NCBI GenBank assembly: GCA_022575985.1
Contig: JAKSXM010000007.1
Span: 38,628,501 to 38,692,500 of the forward strand
Length of the DNA stretch: 64,000 nucleotides
Source of the DNA: Anagrus nilaparvatae
Lineage: Eukaryota > Arthropoda > Insecta > Hymenoptera > Mymaridae
Reading direction: 5' to 3'
The position numbers were made by a program, and so were the translations under genes. Under the pieces are notes generated by a model that was given only the letters and a program-made list of their open reading frames with translations, had not been told where the DNA came from and did no database searches. Of the stretch, positions 35,481 through 47,155 are shown one piece after another (within the stretch, counting starts at the first letter, position 1; each line of letters starts with the position of its first letter).

Positions 35481-36510
35481 ATCGTGCCCAAAAGTCTAGG
35501 AATTCGTTATTTCGGAGGCAAATAGTGGCAAATAAAGCCGTCCGAGTGGTTTCAAAAAATTCAAACAAATTCTTATGGACTGTCTGCCTAGTATCCTATA
35601 CTAGGATAGAGAAAAAATATATAGATATTTTATATATAGACACTGAGATTCAAATAAAACTGAATTGGTACAGTACCTGATCAGTTTATTATATTATATT
35701 ATAACATTATGAGATACTACCTCAGGATCTCTACAGATCAAAATATTTTTAAAGTACGGACATTTTAAAGGTTTTCAAAGTATAGTAAGAAGAAAAAATA
35801 AGGATATGTTTAATGGTTCAAAAAGGAGTTATATTAAAGATAAGGGTAAAATTAAAAAAGGACGGCCACAGTCCATGAAATTTTAAATTCCCCTAGTTTC
35901 AAAAGCTACTTTACAAAAATTTTCCAGTACTTTTTCTACGTTTTTATTTACAAACCCAATTACCTAAATTTCTAGAGTCTAAAAAAATTTCACAATTAGT
36001 AAATTAAAATTTTTTTTTTAAATACGTATGGACATTTCATTTTGAAATTATATTTTGTATAACCAGACTAGTCTAATTTGGGCATAAAGTTTTAACCGAT
36101 CATTATCGCGTCGGTGCAGCCAAAATGTGTCACTTGAATTCTCTTTTCCATGTGTCAAAATGTGTCACTTGAATTCCAAAAATTTAAGAATTATTATTTA
36201 GTTTTGTAGTTATTTTTGGTGCAAAAGCTTTTAGAGAGAGGAATCAAAATGACCCTTTTTTATCCTTTTTTTCGACCGACCATAACGTGCCAGATCTTTA
36301 TGTTTCTAAAACTTATTTGTATTTTTTCAAATCAAATTGGTTTTAAAAAAAATTTACATGCATGCAAAAGTAATTATCAACTCGTTTTAGATGACTCTAC
36401 CCTCTGTAGACCGTTCCTGAAAGTTTGCGCAAAAACACATAACCTAAGAAGGTTGTATGAATAAAAAATACGTCAAGTCTTACCCCTACATAACCTAAGG
36501 AATGGGTAAA

Positions 36511-36704
36511 TTATAACCAATGATGAGAATTAAGGCAATCTGGTAATCGGTTGGTAACATTGATTACAATGCTTTTCTTATGGGAGCAAGTGATGCCAAC
36601 CCATTTATACCATTGTTCTTCTCACTTGCTCCCATAAGGAAAGCATTGTAAACAATGTTACCAACCGATTACCAGATTGCCTTAATTCTCATCATTGATT
36701 ATAA
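36511..36704. mobile_element. Hairpin MITE, about 194 bp
   Basis: TTATAACCAATGATGAGAA and GGTAATCGGTTGGTAACA on the left are matched by TGTTACCAACCGATTACC and TTCTCATCATTGATTATAA on the right. The loop is about 35 bp. It is nested in the loop of the long-TIR element. Confidence 0.8.
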
Positions 36705-37097
36705 CTGCACCACCAGCCTTACGTTCATATGTAACCTAAGGATTTCCTATAAAAAAACTCATAAACGGTTTGTGCAAACACAACTTAAATGCATGGAACA
36801 TGTTTACTACAGCTGAGGGTTAGGTATCATACATAATCTTTACGTTACATTACAATACAATTTGCTATTTTTATAATTTTTAAGTATCACCTTTACTAGA
36901 TGTTAAGTTTCTAAACCTAAATTATTCTGATACCCTAAAACTGCATAATTATATGTCGCTGCAGAATTATAAGTCCCTGAACCTGATTTCTTTTAAGCCC
37001 CTAGATTGAAATTACTGTAAGTACCATTTGACCTCACCCCCTTAAATCGGACACATTTGACCTCCACCCTTAAATCTGACACTTGTGACCCCTCTCC

Positions 37098-37254
37098 CTT
37101 AGGGACATTCGGACGAGAAAAAATTTTTAACCCCCACTTTCGATATTTACTCCCTCTCGTCCCATTAAATAATAAAAATATCGAGTAAAAAGTATAGGAG
37201 TAAATTTGGAAGGTGGTGGTTAAAATTTTTTTCTTATCTGAATGCTCCCTTACA
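37098..37254. repeat. Short inverted repeat
   Basis: AGGGACATTCGGACGAGAAA is matched imperfectly by TTTCTTATCTGAATGCTCCCT about 150 bp on, with TTTAACCCCCAC opposite GTGGTGGTTAAA. The minus-strand frame at 36993-37262 spans it and is not supported as a gene. Confidence 0.6.
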
Positions 37255-37543
37255 TTGGACACATTTGAACCCCCGAGAATTTTTTATTAAAAATTAATTT
37301 TTCCTTCCGATTAGCAAAAAAACTACCCCTAACAGTTTAATATTTATATTTGAAACGACCTTGATGAACAAACAAACAACCCCTAAAAGTTTATTTTTGC
37401 TTATTTTGCACTTTACTTGTCCAGATTTGGTTCATATGGGTGTTTTGGATCTCTGATCACTAATTTCAGGTTATTTTAATTAGAATTTAGTAAAGGTACC
37501 CTTCAATTTTCTATTTAAACCAATTTAAAAAATTTCCTTAAGT

Positions 37544-37836
37544 GTTCTGCCCTGACGCCATTTTTTCAGCTGTTAGCCTATCCCGTAAACGGACGCTTTC
37601 TCCGCGCGCAATGAGAGAGCAGACGATTTTTTGATACAAAATTTTCTTTTATTTATTAAACTGTTTTAGAAAAATTTTCCATGACCGGGCAAAGTTGACC
37701 CATCTTCAGAATTTTCCGGAGATTATTTTTCTGCTTTTCTTCTTTTATTTAAATTAAAATTGAAGCCATGAGTAGGTGAGAAAGCGTCCGTTTACGGGAT
37801 TGGCTTACAGCTGAAAAAATGGCGTCCAGACAGAAC
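37544..37836. mobile_element. MITE-like element, about 290 bp
   Basis: Imperfect TIRs of about 55 bp: GTTCTGCCCTGACGCCATTT with CCCGTAAACGGACGCTTTCT on the left, and AGAAAGCGTCCGTTTACGGG with AAATGGCGTCCAGACAGAAC on the right. The centre is unrelated AT-rich sequence. Confidence 0.75.
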
Positions 37837-38059
37837 TCGTAAAGTCCAAAAACAGTCATAACACTTTGAGGCAAAAACAAATTTAAGGAAAATATTTTTA
37901 TAAACTTGTAGTAGCTTGTGATATAGCTTACATATATCATTTTCTTAGCTTACGTTAGTGTATAATGTTTCCGGTATATTTTTTTAACTTGGAACATTTT
38001 TACAGGCAGAAGGGTATCTCAAGCCTGTCATTTTTGGAGGCGGGTTTAAATGTGCCATA

Positions 38060-38200
38060 TTTTGGGAGAGGGGTCAAAGTAACTTTTAATAATTTTGATT
38101 TAGAGACTTAGATTATATTTGATTTAGGGACTTAGAATAATTTTGATTAAGGGACTTAGAATAAGTTCGATAAAGGGTTCCATAGAATAATAAGGATTTT
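38060..38200. repeat. GGGACTTAGAATAATTTTGA short tandem repeat
   Basis: About four units of roughly 33 bp. The same wording recurs at 46220-46310 and, inverted, near 36965 and 40200, so it is a dispersed minisatellite. Confidence 0.6.
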
Positions 38201-38339
38201 AAGAGTTTAAATGGATATGAATGACAATGCTTATCCTAGAATACTATTTATTTAATGGTTACAAAATACTAGCGGTGATTTAAAGTATAAATTTATATAT
38301 GTTCCATATTTGTCGTTTGTAAGTTAACAAACCGGTTGT

Positions 38340-39235
38340 AAGTTTTTTTTAATGTATGACTTGTTTAGATTATCTAGGTGCCGCTTTTTTATTACAGAGA
38401 TTAGAGGTTTTTTTTATTATAAAGGCTTGCATTTCGTTTTATTATTATAGACCACTTCCTTAGGTCATATGGGTGTAAGGCTTGTGTGATAATTTTTTTT
38501 TTATTTACGAAACTTCCTTAGGTAATATTGATGTAGGGGCTTACGTTCCGTTTTTTTATTATTGGTCACTTCCTTAAGTTATGTGGGTGTAAGGCCCGAC
38601 GTGTAGTTTTTTTATTATAGACCAGTTTCTTAGGTTTATGTGGGTGTGAAGCTTGTGGTATAATTTTTTTTTTATTTGCGACTCCCTTAGGTTATATTCG
38701 TGTAAGGCTTGACATATCATTTTTTTATTATAGACCACTTTGGTAGGTTGTGTGGGTGTATAGCTTACTTATAGATAGCTTATTATAGATCATAGATATA
38801 GATTATAGATCACTTTCTTAGGTTATGTGGGTGTTTAGTCTGACATGTCGTTTTTTTTATATAGACCACTTACTCATATTACGAGGGTGTAAGGTTTGTA
38901 GTATAATTTTTATTAGTTTCTATATTTAGACTCCCTTTGGTTATGTAGGCATAAGGATTGACGTATTATTTTTTCCACCAGTTATGTGAGTTTTGTTTTT
39001 ATTATAATAATATAAAAACAAAACCCAAATAACCTAAGGAAGTGGTCTGTAATAAAAAAACGACACGTCAGAGGCCTTACACTCACATAACCTAAGATAC
39101 TGGTCTATAATAAAAAAAAACTACACGTCTGGCCTTACACCCACATAACCTAAGGAAGTGGTCTATAATAAAAAAAAATACACGTCGGGCTTTACACACA
39201 CATAACCGAATAAAGTAGTCTATAGCAGGGTTGCG
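38340..39235. repeat. Minisatellite, period about 60 bp, with an inverted block
   Basis: About nine diverged units of TTAGGTTATGTGGGTGTAAG / GCTTGACGTGTAGTTTTTTT / ATTATAGACCACTTCC run to about 39000. Four further units in opposite orientation (CATAACCTAAGGAAGTGGTC) follow to 39235. A single inverted unit is near 36470. The arrangement is itself a large imperfect palindrome. Confidence 0.75.
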
Positions 39236-40674
39236 ACTATTTTTTCAAATTTAAAATCTCTGAGTAGACTTAAATAAACGATTGGATACGTCCAGAAAAC
39301 TTATAAAAAATAAAAATTTATTTTAAACAAAAATATTTTCGAATGTTACAAAAACAGTTGCTATTTAAGTTTCGGGAGTCAAATTTTCAGCAGGGTTGCT
39401 ACTTGGTCTGGTAAACTAGAAAGTCAGGTAAAGTCGAGCTAAGTCAAGGATTTTGATCAAATTCCAGGGAAAAAATATTCATTTTATAATAAGAGGCAAA
39501 ATTCGTGAAATTTTTATTGGTCAGCAACTGTTAGGTAGAACTCTCAAAACTTACCGGTAGGTTTTCAGTAGGTTTAAAATTTCTAAAATAAGAACGTCCA
39601 GCTCTCTAGGCCTTGACGAGTTATACCCGATCATACTTTTTTGAAGAAATCTTTGGAAAAAATACACGTAATAAACTTTAATAACTTTTTTGATGATCCC
39701 AGTAAATATCCTACCTAGCCATTCCTGGTGTTAGTTTTTCGGAAAAACTAATGAAAAACAAAATATTAAGAAAAAGTACCTTCCATAATGTTTGTCGCGT
39801 TTTAACCAGAACTTAAATATCTTTAAAAAATAATTTTTGAGCTAGAGCATTTTTATTTCACTTCACACGTGAATAAAATATTAAGAAAATTTGAAAATTT
39901 TAGTCAAAAATATTAATTGAAGTATTCATAATAAATTTGAATATCCAAGTCACCTTAATTAGAATAATATCTTATTCCAAAAATATTACTTTTTAGTATT
40001 GGTTATTCTAAGAATAATGAAGAGTTGAAAAATAAAAAACTTACAACCAGTTTGTGAACTCACAAACAATAAAAATTGAACATTTTAAAACTTGTATTTT
40101 AAATCTTAAATAAAGGCTTTAAAATTAGCCTTTATAATTTTAAGTCCGTAAGACAAAAAAAAAAGTAAGTTGAAGCTCCTAAAACCCTTATTCTATAGTC
40201 CATAAATCGAAATTATTTTTAGTCTCTAAATCAAAATTATTCTAAGTTCATTTTACCCCCTCCCCCTAAATGACATGCTTGAAATACCTGATTGAAAAGG
40301 CAGCAGATTTTTAGAAATAAAATAAAGAGTAAAAAGACCTAAAACTAAAATTTTTGAAATCTGCTTACACTTTGGTGTTTACCATTTTCAAAATGTATTG
40401 AAATCTTTAAAATAGTCTATGATCTATTTAGGATTATTTTACTTTATTTTTAATTTTGTAGGTTGCAGTCTTTGAAAATAAAATTGCCTTTAAACTATTT
40501 TTGTTATTATAAATACCCCAAATTTGAGAGGCAATATTTCCTTTATGGTCAAATATTTCGAAAATTTGATTCCTAAAACTGAAAAAGCAATATAGTAACA
40601 TTGTAGTAATACAATAGTAACCAATAGTAACTTAGTCCATTGGAACCCCCCCCCCTTCTTGTTTTTGTGCCATT
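39236..40674. other. Rest of the loop of the long-TIR element
   Basis: CAGGGTTGC occurs at about 39225 and again at 39392 with TACTTGGTCTGGTAAACTAG, a wording I associate with DNA-transposon ends, but no partner end was found. No coding frame. Confidence 0.35.
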
Positions 40675-43280
40675 TACCAAATACCCCTATAACATTTTTT
40701 TTATTTCGTTAAGTGATAAACGAGTTATAGTTAAAATAATTATAAAATATAGAAATATTTTATAATTATTTATAGAAATAAAAAATTTAAATTTTGTTTA
40801 GTTTGTACTAATTCGATAATACATTCTGTATATCTTAATGTTAATATTTACTTTTTTCAGGTTACTGGCTATGAAAGAAGATTTTCCAAAATAAAGCCAA
40901 GCCTGCGATTTTAATACTATATATATTTTTTACATAAATATGTTTTATAGATTGTTATATGTATTATATTAAAATAATGTATTTATTTAATAAAAATTGC
41001 TTTTTGATATTATTTTTCATGATTTTAATTAATTATTCTTCCATTTAAATCCAATTAGACCTCTAGTTTCCAATTGATAAAATTATTTGCTACGTGTTTC
41101 ATTTGCTAATTGTTTTTTAATTGTTAAAAAAATTTTCCCCAGATCTGATCACAGATTAGCAATTGTTTCTGAGATCAGATAAAAGGCAAAGAGACAAAAA
41201 TATAAAATTTCTTATTAACAAAAAATTTTTATTTCAATACTTAATTGTTAACGGGAACTAAATTAGTTCGACTAATAATAATCTGCAAAGAAAAGTTAAT
41301 GGTAAATTGGGAAGTATCCGAAATAGTATATTCACGGCAAACGTCCAGAAAAGTAAAGAATGGCCCAAAGCGCACGTTATGTAAATTACCTTTCAAGGCG
41401 AAGCTGAGGACCCATCCTGTAATAGTAAGTGTATTTTCTTATATTTTTTTGCCCACCATCTTGTAAAATGATTTTTCAATTTATTTAATTATTAATTTTG
41501 CTTATTAAAGTGAAAAATCAAAAAAATTTTCAAAAAATCTTTTTTCTTGACTTCAACACCCACCCTGTAAATTAGGAACTTCTTTTTTTTAACTTTATTA
41601 GTCCGCCATTTTGGAAAATCTGGAAAATCTGGAAAATTATTAAAAATTATTTGGGTTAGAAATTAAAATTTTTTTTCTTCAAATTCGCTTCTCTCGTTTT
41701 CAAGAATTCCCCTGTAAAGTAAGAACTTCACTGTTTTAGTTTATTCGTTCGCCATCTTGGAAAATGGAAAAATTTATTAAAATGAAAAATCAAAGAAAAA
41801 TTTCCAAAAATTCGCTTCTCTTGACTTTAGAACCCCATAGTAAGCTGAGAACTTCATTTTTTTTATGTTTTTGTAACTTTTGAAAATTATCCTACGACGC
41901 CATTTTTGATTTTCACTAACTAATCTTACTGGAAAAATAAATATTTCACTTTAATATACATTTTTGAACTTTATTTCATCGAAAAATCATTTGCTGAGTT
42001 AAAATAATTAAAAATAACGAAAGTTTCAAAATCCAATCAAATGCGGAGGAATGCGGAGAAATGCGGAGAAATGCGGAGAAATGCGGAGTTTTTTTTTGCA
42101 TCAGGGGTTTCCAATTGATAAAATTATTTGCTACGTGTTTCATTTGCTAATTGTTTTTTAATTGTTAAAAAAATTTTCCCCAGATCTGATCACAGATTAG
42201 CAATTGTTTCTGCGATCAGATAAAAGGCAAAGAGACAAAAATATAAAATTTCTTATTAACAAAAAATTTTTATTTCAATACTTAATTGTTAACGGAAACT
42301 AAATTAGTTCGACTAATAATAATCTGCAAAGAAAAGTTAATGGGAAATTGGGAAGTATCCGAAATAGTATATTCACGGCTAACGTCCAGAAAAGTAAAGA
42401 ATGGCCCAAAGCGCACGTTATGTAAATTACCTTTCAAGGCAAAGCTGAGGACCCATCCTGTATAGTAGTAAGTGTATTTTCTTTTACTTTTTTGCCCACC
42501 ATCTTGTAAAATGATTTTTCAATTTATTTAATTATTAATTTTGCTTATTAAAGTGAAAAATCAAAAAAAATTTCAAAAAATCTTTTTTCTTGACTTCAAC
42601 ACCCACCCTGTAAATTAGGAACTTCTTTTTTTTAACTTTATTAGTCCGCCTTTTTGGAAAATCTGGAAAATCTGGAAAATTATTAAAAATTATTTGGGTT
42701 AGAAATTAAAATTTTTTTTCTTCAAATTCGCTTCTCTCGTTTTCAAGAATTCCCCTGTAAAGTAAGAACTTCACTGTTTTAGTTTATTCGTTCGCCATCT
42801 TGGAAAATGGAAAAATTTATTAAAATGAAAAATCAAAGAAAAATTTACAAAAATTCGCTTCTCTTGACTTTAGAACCCCATAGTAAGCTGAGAACTTCAT
42901 TTTTTTTATGTTTTTGTAACTTTTGAAAATTATCCTACGACGCCATTTTTGATTTTCACTAACTAATCTTACTGGAAAAATAAATATTTCACTTTAATAT
43001 ACATTTTTGAACTTTATTTCATCAAAAATCATTTGCTGAGCTAAAATAATTAAAAATAACGAAAGTTTCAAAATCCAATCAAATGCGGAGGAATGCGGAG
43101 AAATGCGGAGAAATGCGGAGAAATGCGGAGTTTTTTTTTGCATCAGGGCTTTAATACAGTTTGCCTTATTCCGAAAGGAATTATTGCATTAGTAGAATCC
43201 GCATTTAATAGGCGAATATTAAAGTAAAGTCACACATATACTTCAGTTTGTAATCGATAGCAAAAGCTTTAACCGTTACA

Positions 43281-43304
43281 TGGGGGCCCATCATCCGGAC
43301 GAGC
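43281..43304 (+). promoter_or_regulatory. tRNA primer-binding site
   Basis: TGGGGGCCCATCATCCGGAC directly abuts the LTR end ACA. The TGG start and position identify it. The primer tRNA cannot be named by eye. Confidence 0.6.
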
Positions 43305-43429
43305 TGCATTAAGGAGACAAGGTTTAAGATTTTCTTTTTATTACTTTATTACTCTGCTATTTTCACTTTATTTTTACTAAAGTTATAAAAACGCAAGTTT
43401 TTACAAAATAACTTTAACCATATTTCAAA

Positions 43430-43690
43430 GTCGACGGGGAAATATCAAGTTTTCATAAACCGGGCAAATACATAGGTATTTGCAGACTAAGAAATATACA
43501 ATTTTGTTTTTTAGTTGACGGGGAAACGTCAAGTTTCTGTCAACCGGGCAAATACAAAGGTATTTGCAAACTAAAGACCTTTCTTTTCAAAAAAACACTT
43601 TCTATTTTTCTATTTTTGTAAAAGTTTTACTGACGAGGAGGTACCAAGCCTTCATAAATCGGGTCAATACAACGGTATTGGCAAGTAATT
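43430..43690 (+). repeat. Three leader repeats with covarying hairpins
   Basis: Units of roughly 90-100 bp. Stems: GCAAATAC-ATAG-GTATTTGC (43464-43483), GCAAATAC-AAAG-GTATTTGC (43548-43567) and GTCAATAC-AACG-GTATTGGC (43663-43682). The third replaces an A-T pair by C-G and adds a G-U. Unit 2 also has TTGACG-GGGAAA-CGTCAA. The flanking GACGGGGAAA and AACCGGGC blocks recur in the first two units. Confidence 0.8.
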
Positions 43691-43700
43691 CTTTTGTAGA

Positions 43701-44826
43701 CCCTGTCAAAAATAAAAACTCCTCAAAAGTGTTTTAAAAGTGTTCAAAACTGTTTTTTTGTAGTTAAAATGGGGAACTTTTTTTTTTTTTAAACTGGTTA
43801 TAAGTGAATTAGAATAGCTTTTTAAAGTCTTTTAGTCTTGTCTATCAAAAATGCTGATATCCTGGAGGTTTGGGATTTTTCATCTAAAACAATTTTCCAA
43901 TTTTCCAAGATGGCAGACCAAAAAATAACCAAATGAGCTTTTTACATTGCCTGGGGAGATTTTGAGGCTTAGAAAATGTTATTATTGTTGAAAATTTTCA
44001 TTTTTTTTACCAAAAATATTTTCCAATTTTTCAAGATGGCGGACCCAAAAAAATATCAGAATAAGCTTTTTACATTGTCGGAGGGGTTTTCGAGGTCGAG
44101 AAAAACGATTTTATTAATTAAATTTTTCTTTCTTTGGCCCCAGCATTTTTTCCAATTTTCCAATATTGCGGACCAAAAAAAATGAAAATAGAAAATTTCT
44201 ACATTAGATGAGGGTTTTAGAGGTTGAGAAAATCGTTTTTATGAATGAAAATTTTAATTTTTTTTATTAAAAATATTTACCGATTTTCCAAGATGGCGCA
44301 CTAAAAAACATGTCAACATTAAAATAGAAATTTCAACATTACCTGGGAGTTTTCAAGGTTGAGAAATATGCTTTCCTTAATAAAAATTTTTAAAATTATT
44401 GCCCTAGCATATTTTCCGCCAAGATGGCGGACTAAAAATCATGTCAGAATAAGCTTTTTACATTGCCTAGGGGTTTTCGAGGGTGAGAAAATATTCATTA
44501 CTACAAACTTTTATTTTTTTTACCCTATCTTATTTTCCGATTTTCCAATCTGGCTGAACAAAAAACATGAAAAAAAGAAATTTGTATATTTCCTGGGGAT
44601 TCCAGAGTTTGAGAAAAACGTTTTGAATCATGACCTTTAATTGCTAAAAACGTTTTTTTCAACCTTGCACACCCCCAGCCAATATAAAAAGCTTTATTCT
44701 GGAATGTTTTGGAAAGCCAAAAAATATGCTGGGGCGAAAAAATTAAAATTTTTACCAATGAAAAAGTTTCTCTCAACCTTGGAAAACTCCAGGTAATTTA
44801 GAAAGTTCCTATTTTATGTTTTTTGA
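43701..44826. mobile_element. Truncated foldback element (CCCTGTCAAAAA family)
   Basis: Starts CCCTGTCAAAAATAAAAACT, exactly like the left arm of the 56266-58830 element, and follows it through ATGGCGGAC monomers past the arm's turning point. It stops at 44826, where gag coding sequence resumes. The right terminus is missing. Frames at 43976-44185, 44359-44640 and 44525-44776 are monomer shadows. Confidence 0.75.
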
Positions 44827-44979
44827 AAATCAGGCCACAAAGAAGATGAATGTTATATGCAAGTAGAAACAAATACTGATTATAACGTTGAATGCTTTTA
44901 TTGTCATAAAAAAGGCCTCATAATCGCTAATTGTAGAAAAAGGATAAACGCAGGAAAGAAAATTGAAGAACATCAGTAA
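44827..44979 (+). pseudogene. Gag C-terminal fragment with CCHC zinc knuckles
   Basis: Gag nucleocapsid knuckles bind element RNA. The frame begins with the second half of a knuckle (GHKEDEC), whose first two cysteines were removed by the insertion to the left. It then reads CFYCHKKGLIIANC, which has the CX2CX4-X4C spacing but Leu where the metal-binding His should be. A basic tail (RKRINAGKKIEEHQ) ends at TAA 44977-44979. The missing His and the lost first half mark it as dead. Further gag/pol sequence may continue around 44980-45200, but no frame is sustained. Confidence 0.75.
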
Positions 44980-45205
44980 AACAGTTAACCGACTCCGGGC
45001 GCAGATTGGGAGGTAGCAGCTGTTCAGCAGAACTAATACCAGTAAAATAAAACCAGGACAGCCACGCGCCAACCACCATGTTGACCTCCGATAGGCTAAA
45101 AACGAATCAGAAGTTTATGTAATTTCAGGACAAAAACAAAAAATTAAAACATACGCAATCAAATTAAAAACAACGAGGTCAACAGCCATCAAGGAAAACC
45201 AGTCA

Positions 45206-46916
45206 CACGGTTGGCTAGAAACAATTTTAAATAAAATTTGAAGGTACCTCCGAGATTCCGATGAATTTTGATTGTAGGGTACCTACAGGTCCTAAAAAAA
45301 CAATAAAGAAAAAAATCCGCTCGGCGCTTTTTTATTTTTGCCCAAAATAGGGCTATCTCGGTGAATATATTCAAAAAAACGTTTGAAAAAGAAATAATGA
45401 ATTATATATCTTACAATTTTAATTGTAATATACTAGAATATGAAAAAAAAGTTAAATTTATACATTTTTATGTATTTTTAACTCAACTGCGCAGAGTCAG
45501 ATGTAATGGATGGTCATTAAGGCTGCATAGCTGACCTAGCTGAAAAGACTACATAAAAAACTACATACCCAGGACAAGATGTGATTTTGTCGGGGAAAGT
45601 ATACTTGACGATTTAAACTATCATTTTTCTAGACCTTATAGGGTCTCGTCACTGTTTTTGGACACTTATACTTTAGTCGAAACTGTGATTTTCTCAATTT
45701 TTTCAAACTTGATGAAAAAACTAAGATTCAGATAAAATAAGTTATAAATAATATTAGGGAGATAGTACCACCGAATAAGGAGTTTCCATTGGGGGTATGA
45801 GCAAAAAATAGAGGTTTGCTATTTTTTGGGGATGGCAACTTAAGGGATGCTAGTACTGTAATTGGGGTAAAACTTCGAATTTACGCGTAACGCTGACCAA
45901 GCCAATTCACAGTAGGCTACCATAATAATTTCACCAAGTCGAATTTATGCTGTACGCGTGCGAAATAAATCGACGCAAGAAATCTTTATTTTTGATATTT
46001 TGAATATTTTATCCATCAAGTAAAAATCCCCTTAAATTAGCAAACCCCCTTTTTCTTAATCATACTCCCAAAGAAAGCTTCTAACCAGGGGGATATTATC
46101 CCCTTAAAATGGATTAGAACTGTTAACATGGAACATGTTCATAGGGAGAGGTACTTGGGAAAAACTACCACCACAGGGGGGGGCGGTGAAAAACGGATGG
46201 TTTCGGGGGGGGGGGTATAATGTACTTAGAATAATTTCGTTTTAGGAACTTAGAATAATTTCTATGTAAGGACGTAGAATAATCCGGCTTTAGGGACTTG
46301 GAATAATGTTGTTTGACTTTACTTAATCATTCAAAAATTTCTATTTCACATAAATATGTCTCATGCTCCTTAATTGTGTTTACACAAGCCCGTTACAAAT
46401 TTTTTTATCTTATTCTAAGTTTTTTCATCAAATTCGAAAAAATTGAAAATATCACAGTTTTGACTAAAGTAAAAGTGTCCAAAAACAGCTCTGAAACCCT
46501 ACATGGTCTAGACGCAACAATCAAGTACACTTTTCCTAATAAAAAACACATCTTAACCCGGGTATATAGTTTTTTATGTAGTTTTTTCAGCTAGGTCTTC
46601 TTTGCAGCCTCAATGACCATCCATTACATCTGGGTCTGCGCAGGTGAGTTAAAAATACATAAAAATTTAATTTTTCTTTCATATTCTAGTATATTACAAT
46701 TAAAATTGTAAGATTTATAATTCATTATTTCTTTTTCAAACGTTTTTTTGAATATATTCACCGAGATAGCCCTATTTTGGGCAAAAATAAAAAAGCGCCG
46801 AGCGGATTTTTTTCTTTATTGTTTTTTTAGGACCTGTAGGTACCCTACAATCAAAATTCATCGGAATTTCGGAGGTACCTTCAAATTTTATTTAAAATTG
46901 TTTCTAACCAACCGTG
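45206..46916. mobile_element. Palindromic TIR element, 1.7 kb, with GTCA target duplication
   Basis: Left end CACGGTTGGCTAGAAACAA, right end (reverse complement) CACGGTTGGTTAGAAACAA. GTCA is present immediately outside both (45202-45205 and 46917-46920). Arms of about 450 bp share GAAGGTACCTCCGA, CCGCTCGGCGCTTTTTTA and CTGCGCAGAGTCAGATGTAA wording. The centre has G- and C-runs and the GGGACTTAGAATAA minisatellite. No transposase. The CACGG start recalls Transib, but that group usually makes a 5-bp duplication, so I leave the superfamily open. Confidence 0.75.
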
Positions 46917-47039
46917 GTCAGTAATAAGAATATTATAAAGCAAAACATAAATCCGAAGAAAACAAATAAAAAATCCGCTAATTTAGAAATCAAAAAAGAT
47001 AAAGTCGTAAAATTAAAAATTCATAAATCCGCAAACCCA

Positions 47040-47155
47040 GCCGTAAATATTCACATGATTAATCATATGATTAATCATATGATTATCATGTCCTTTATCA
47101 TATGATTAAACACATGAGGAATTGACCAATATTCTCATGTGATTGATCACGTGAT
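47040..47155. repeat. Cluster of ATCATATGAT palindromes
   Basis: AATCATATGATTA-type motifs repeat about four times, followed by CATGTGATTGATCACGTGAT. The cluster is made almost wholly of overlapping perfect palindromes of 10-12 bp. Confidence 0.6.

Larger units (their letters stand above)
33433..43148. mobile_element. 9.7-kb element with inverted repeats of about 1.43 kb
   Basis: The left arm (33433-34860) starts CCCTGATGCAAAAAAAAA, then five copies of a 10-bp CTCCGCATTT unit. Its reverse complement is at about 40675-42108, and a second partial copy of the right arm (about 1.04 kb) follows in tandem to 43148, again ending GCATCAGGG. The arms hold diverged relatives of the ATGGCGG monomer (CAAGATGGCGAACGAATAAA). 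The 5.8-kb loop holds smaller palindromes and minisatellites but no transposase or polymerase motif. No target duplication is clear. Long terminal repeats with internal tandem units resemble Foldback/Galileo-type elements; a Maverick relative is less likely without any of its genes. Confidence 0.75.
43149..47105 (+). mobile_element. Shredded LTR retrotransposon
   Basis: An LTR end (...AACCGTTACA, 43271-43280) is followed by a primer site, three hairpin-bearing leader repeats, then gag sequence that is interrupted by two foldback insertions (43701-44826 and 45206-46916). The part after the second insertion (46917-47105) is Lys/Asn-rich and open. The LTR is cut on its left by the end of the 9.7-kb element. 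The matching 3' LTR was not found. Confidence 0.65.

Noticed and set aside
36993..37262. 89-residue minus-strand protein
   Set aside because: Spans a local inverted repeat and minisatellite wording; composition follows the repeat.
33433..43148. Maverick/Polinton or giant-virus-like element
   Set aside because: Long inverted repeats fit, but no DNA polymerase B, integrase, ATPase or capsid motif was readable in the loop.
43976..44776. Several small frames at 43.9-44.8 kb
   Set aside because: Each sits in the ATGGCGGAC monomer repeats and equivalents recur in other copies with stops.
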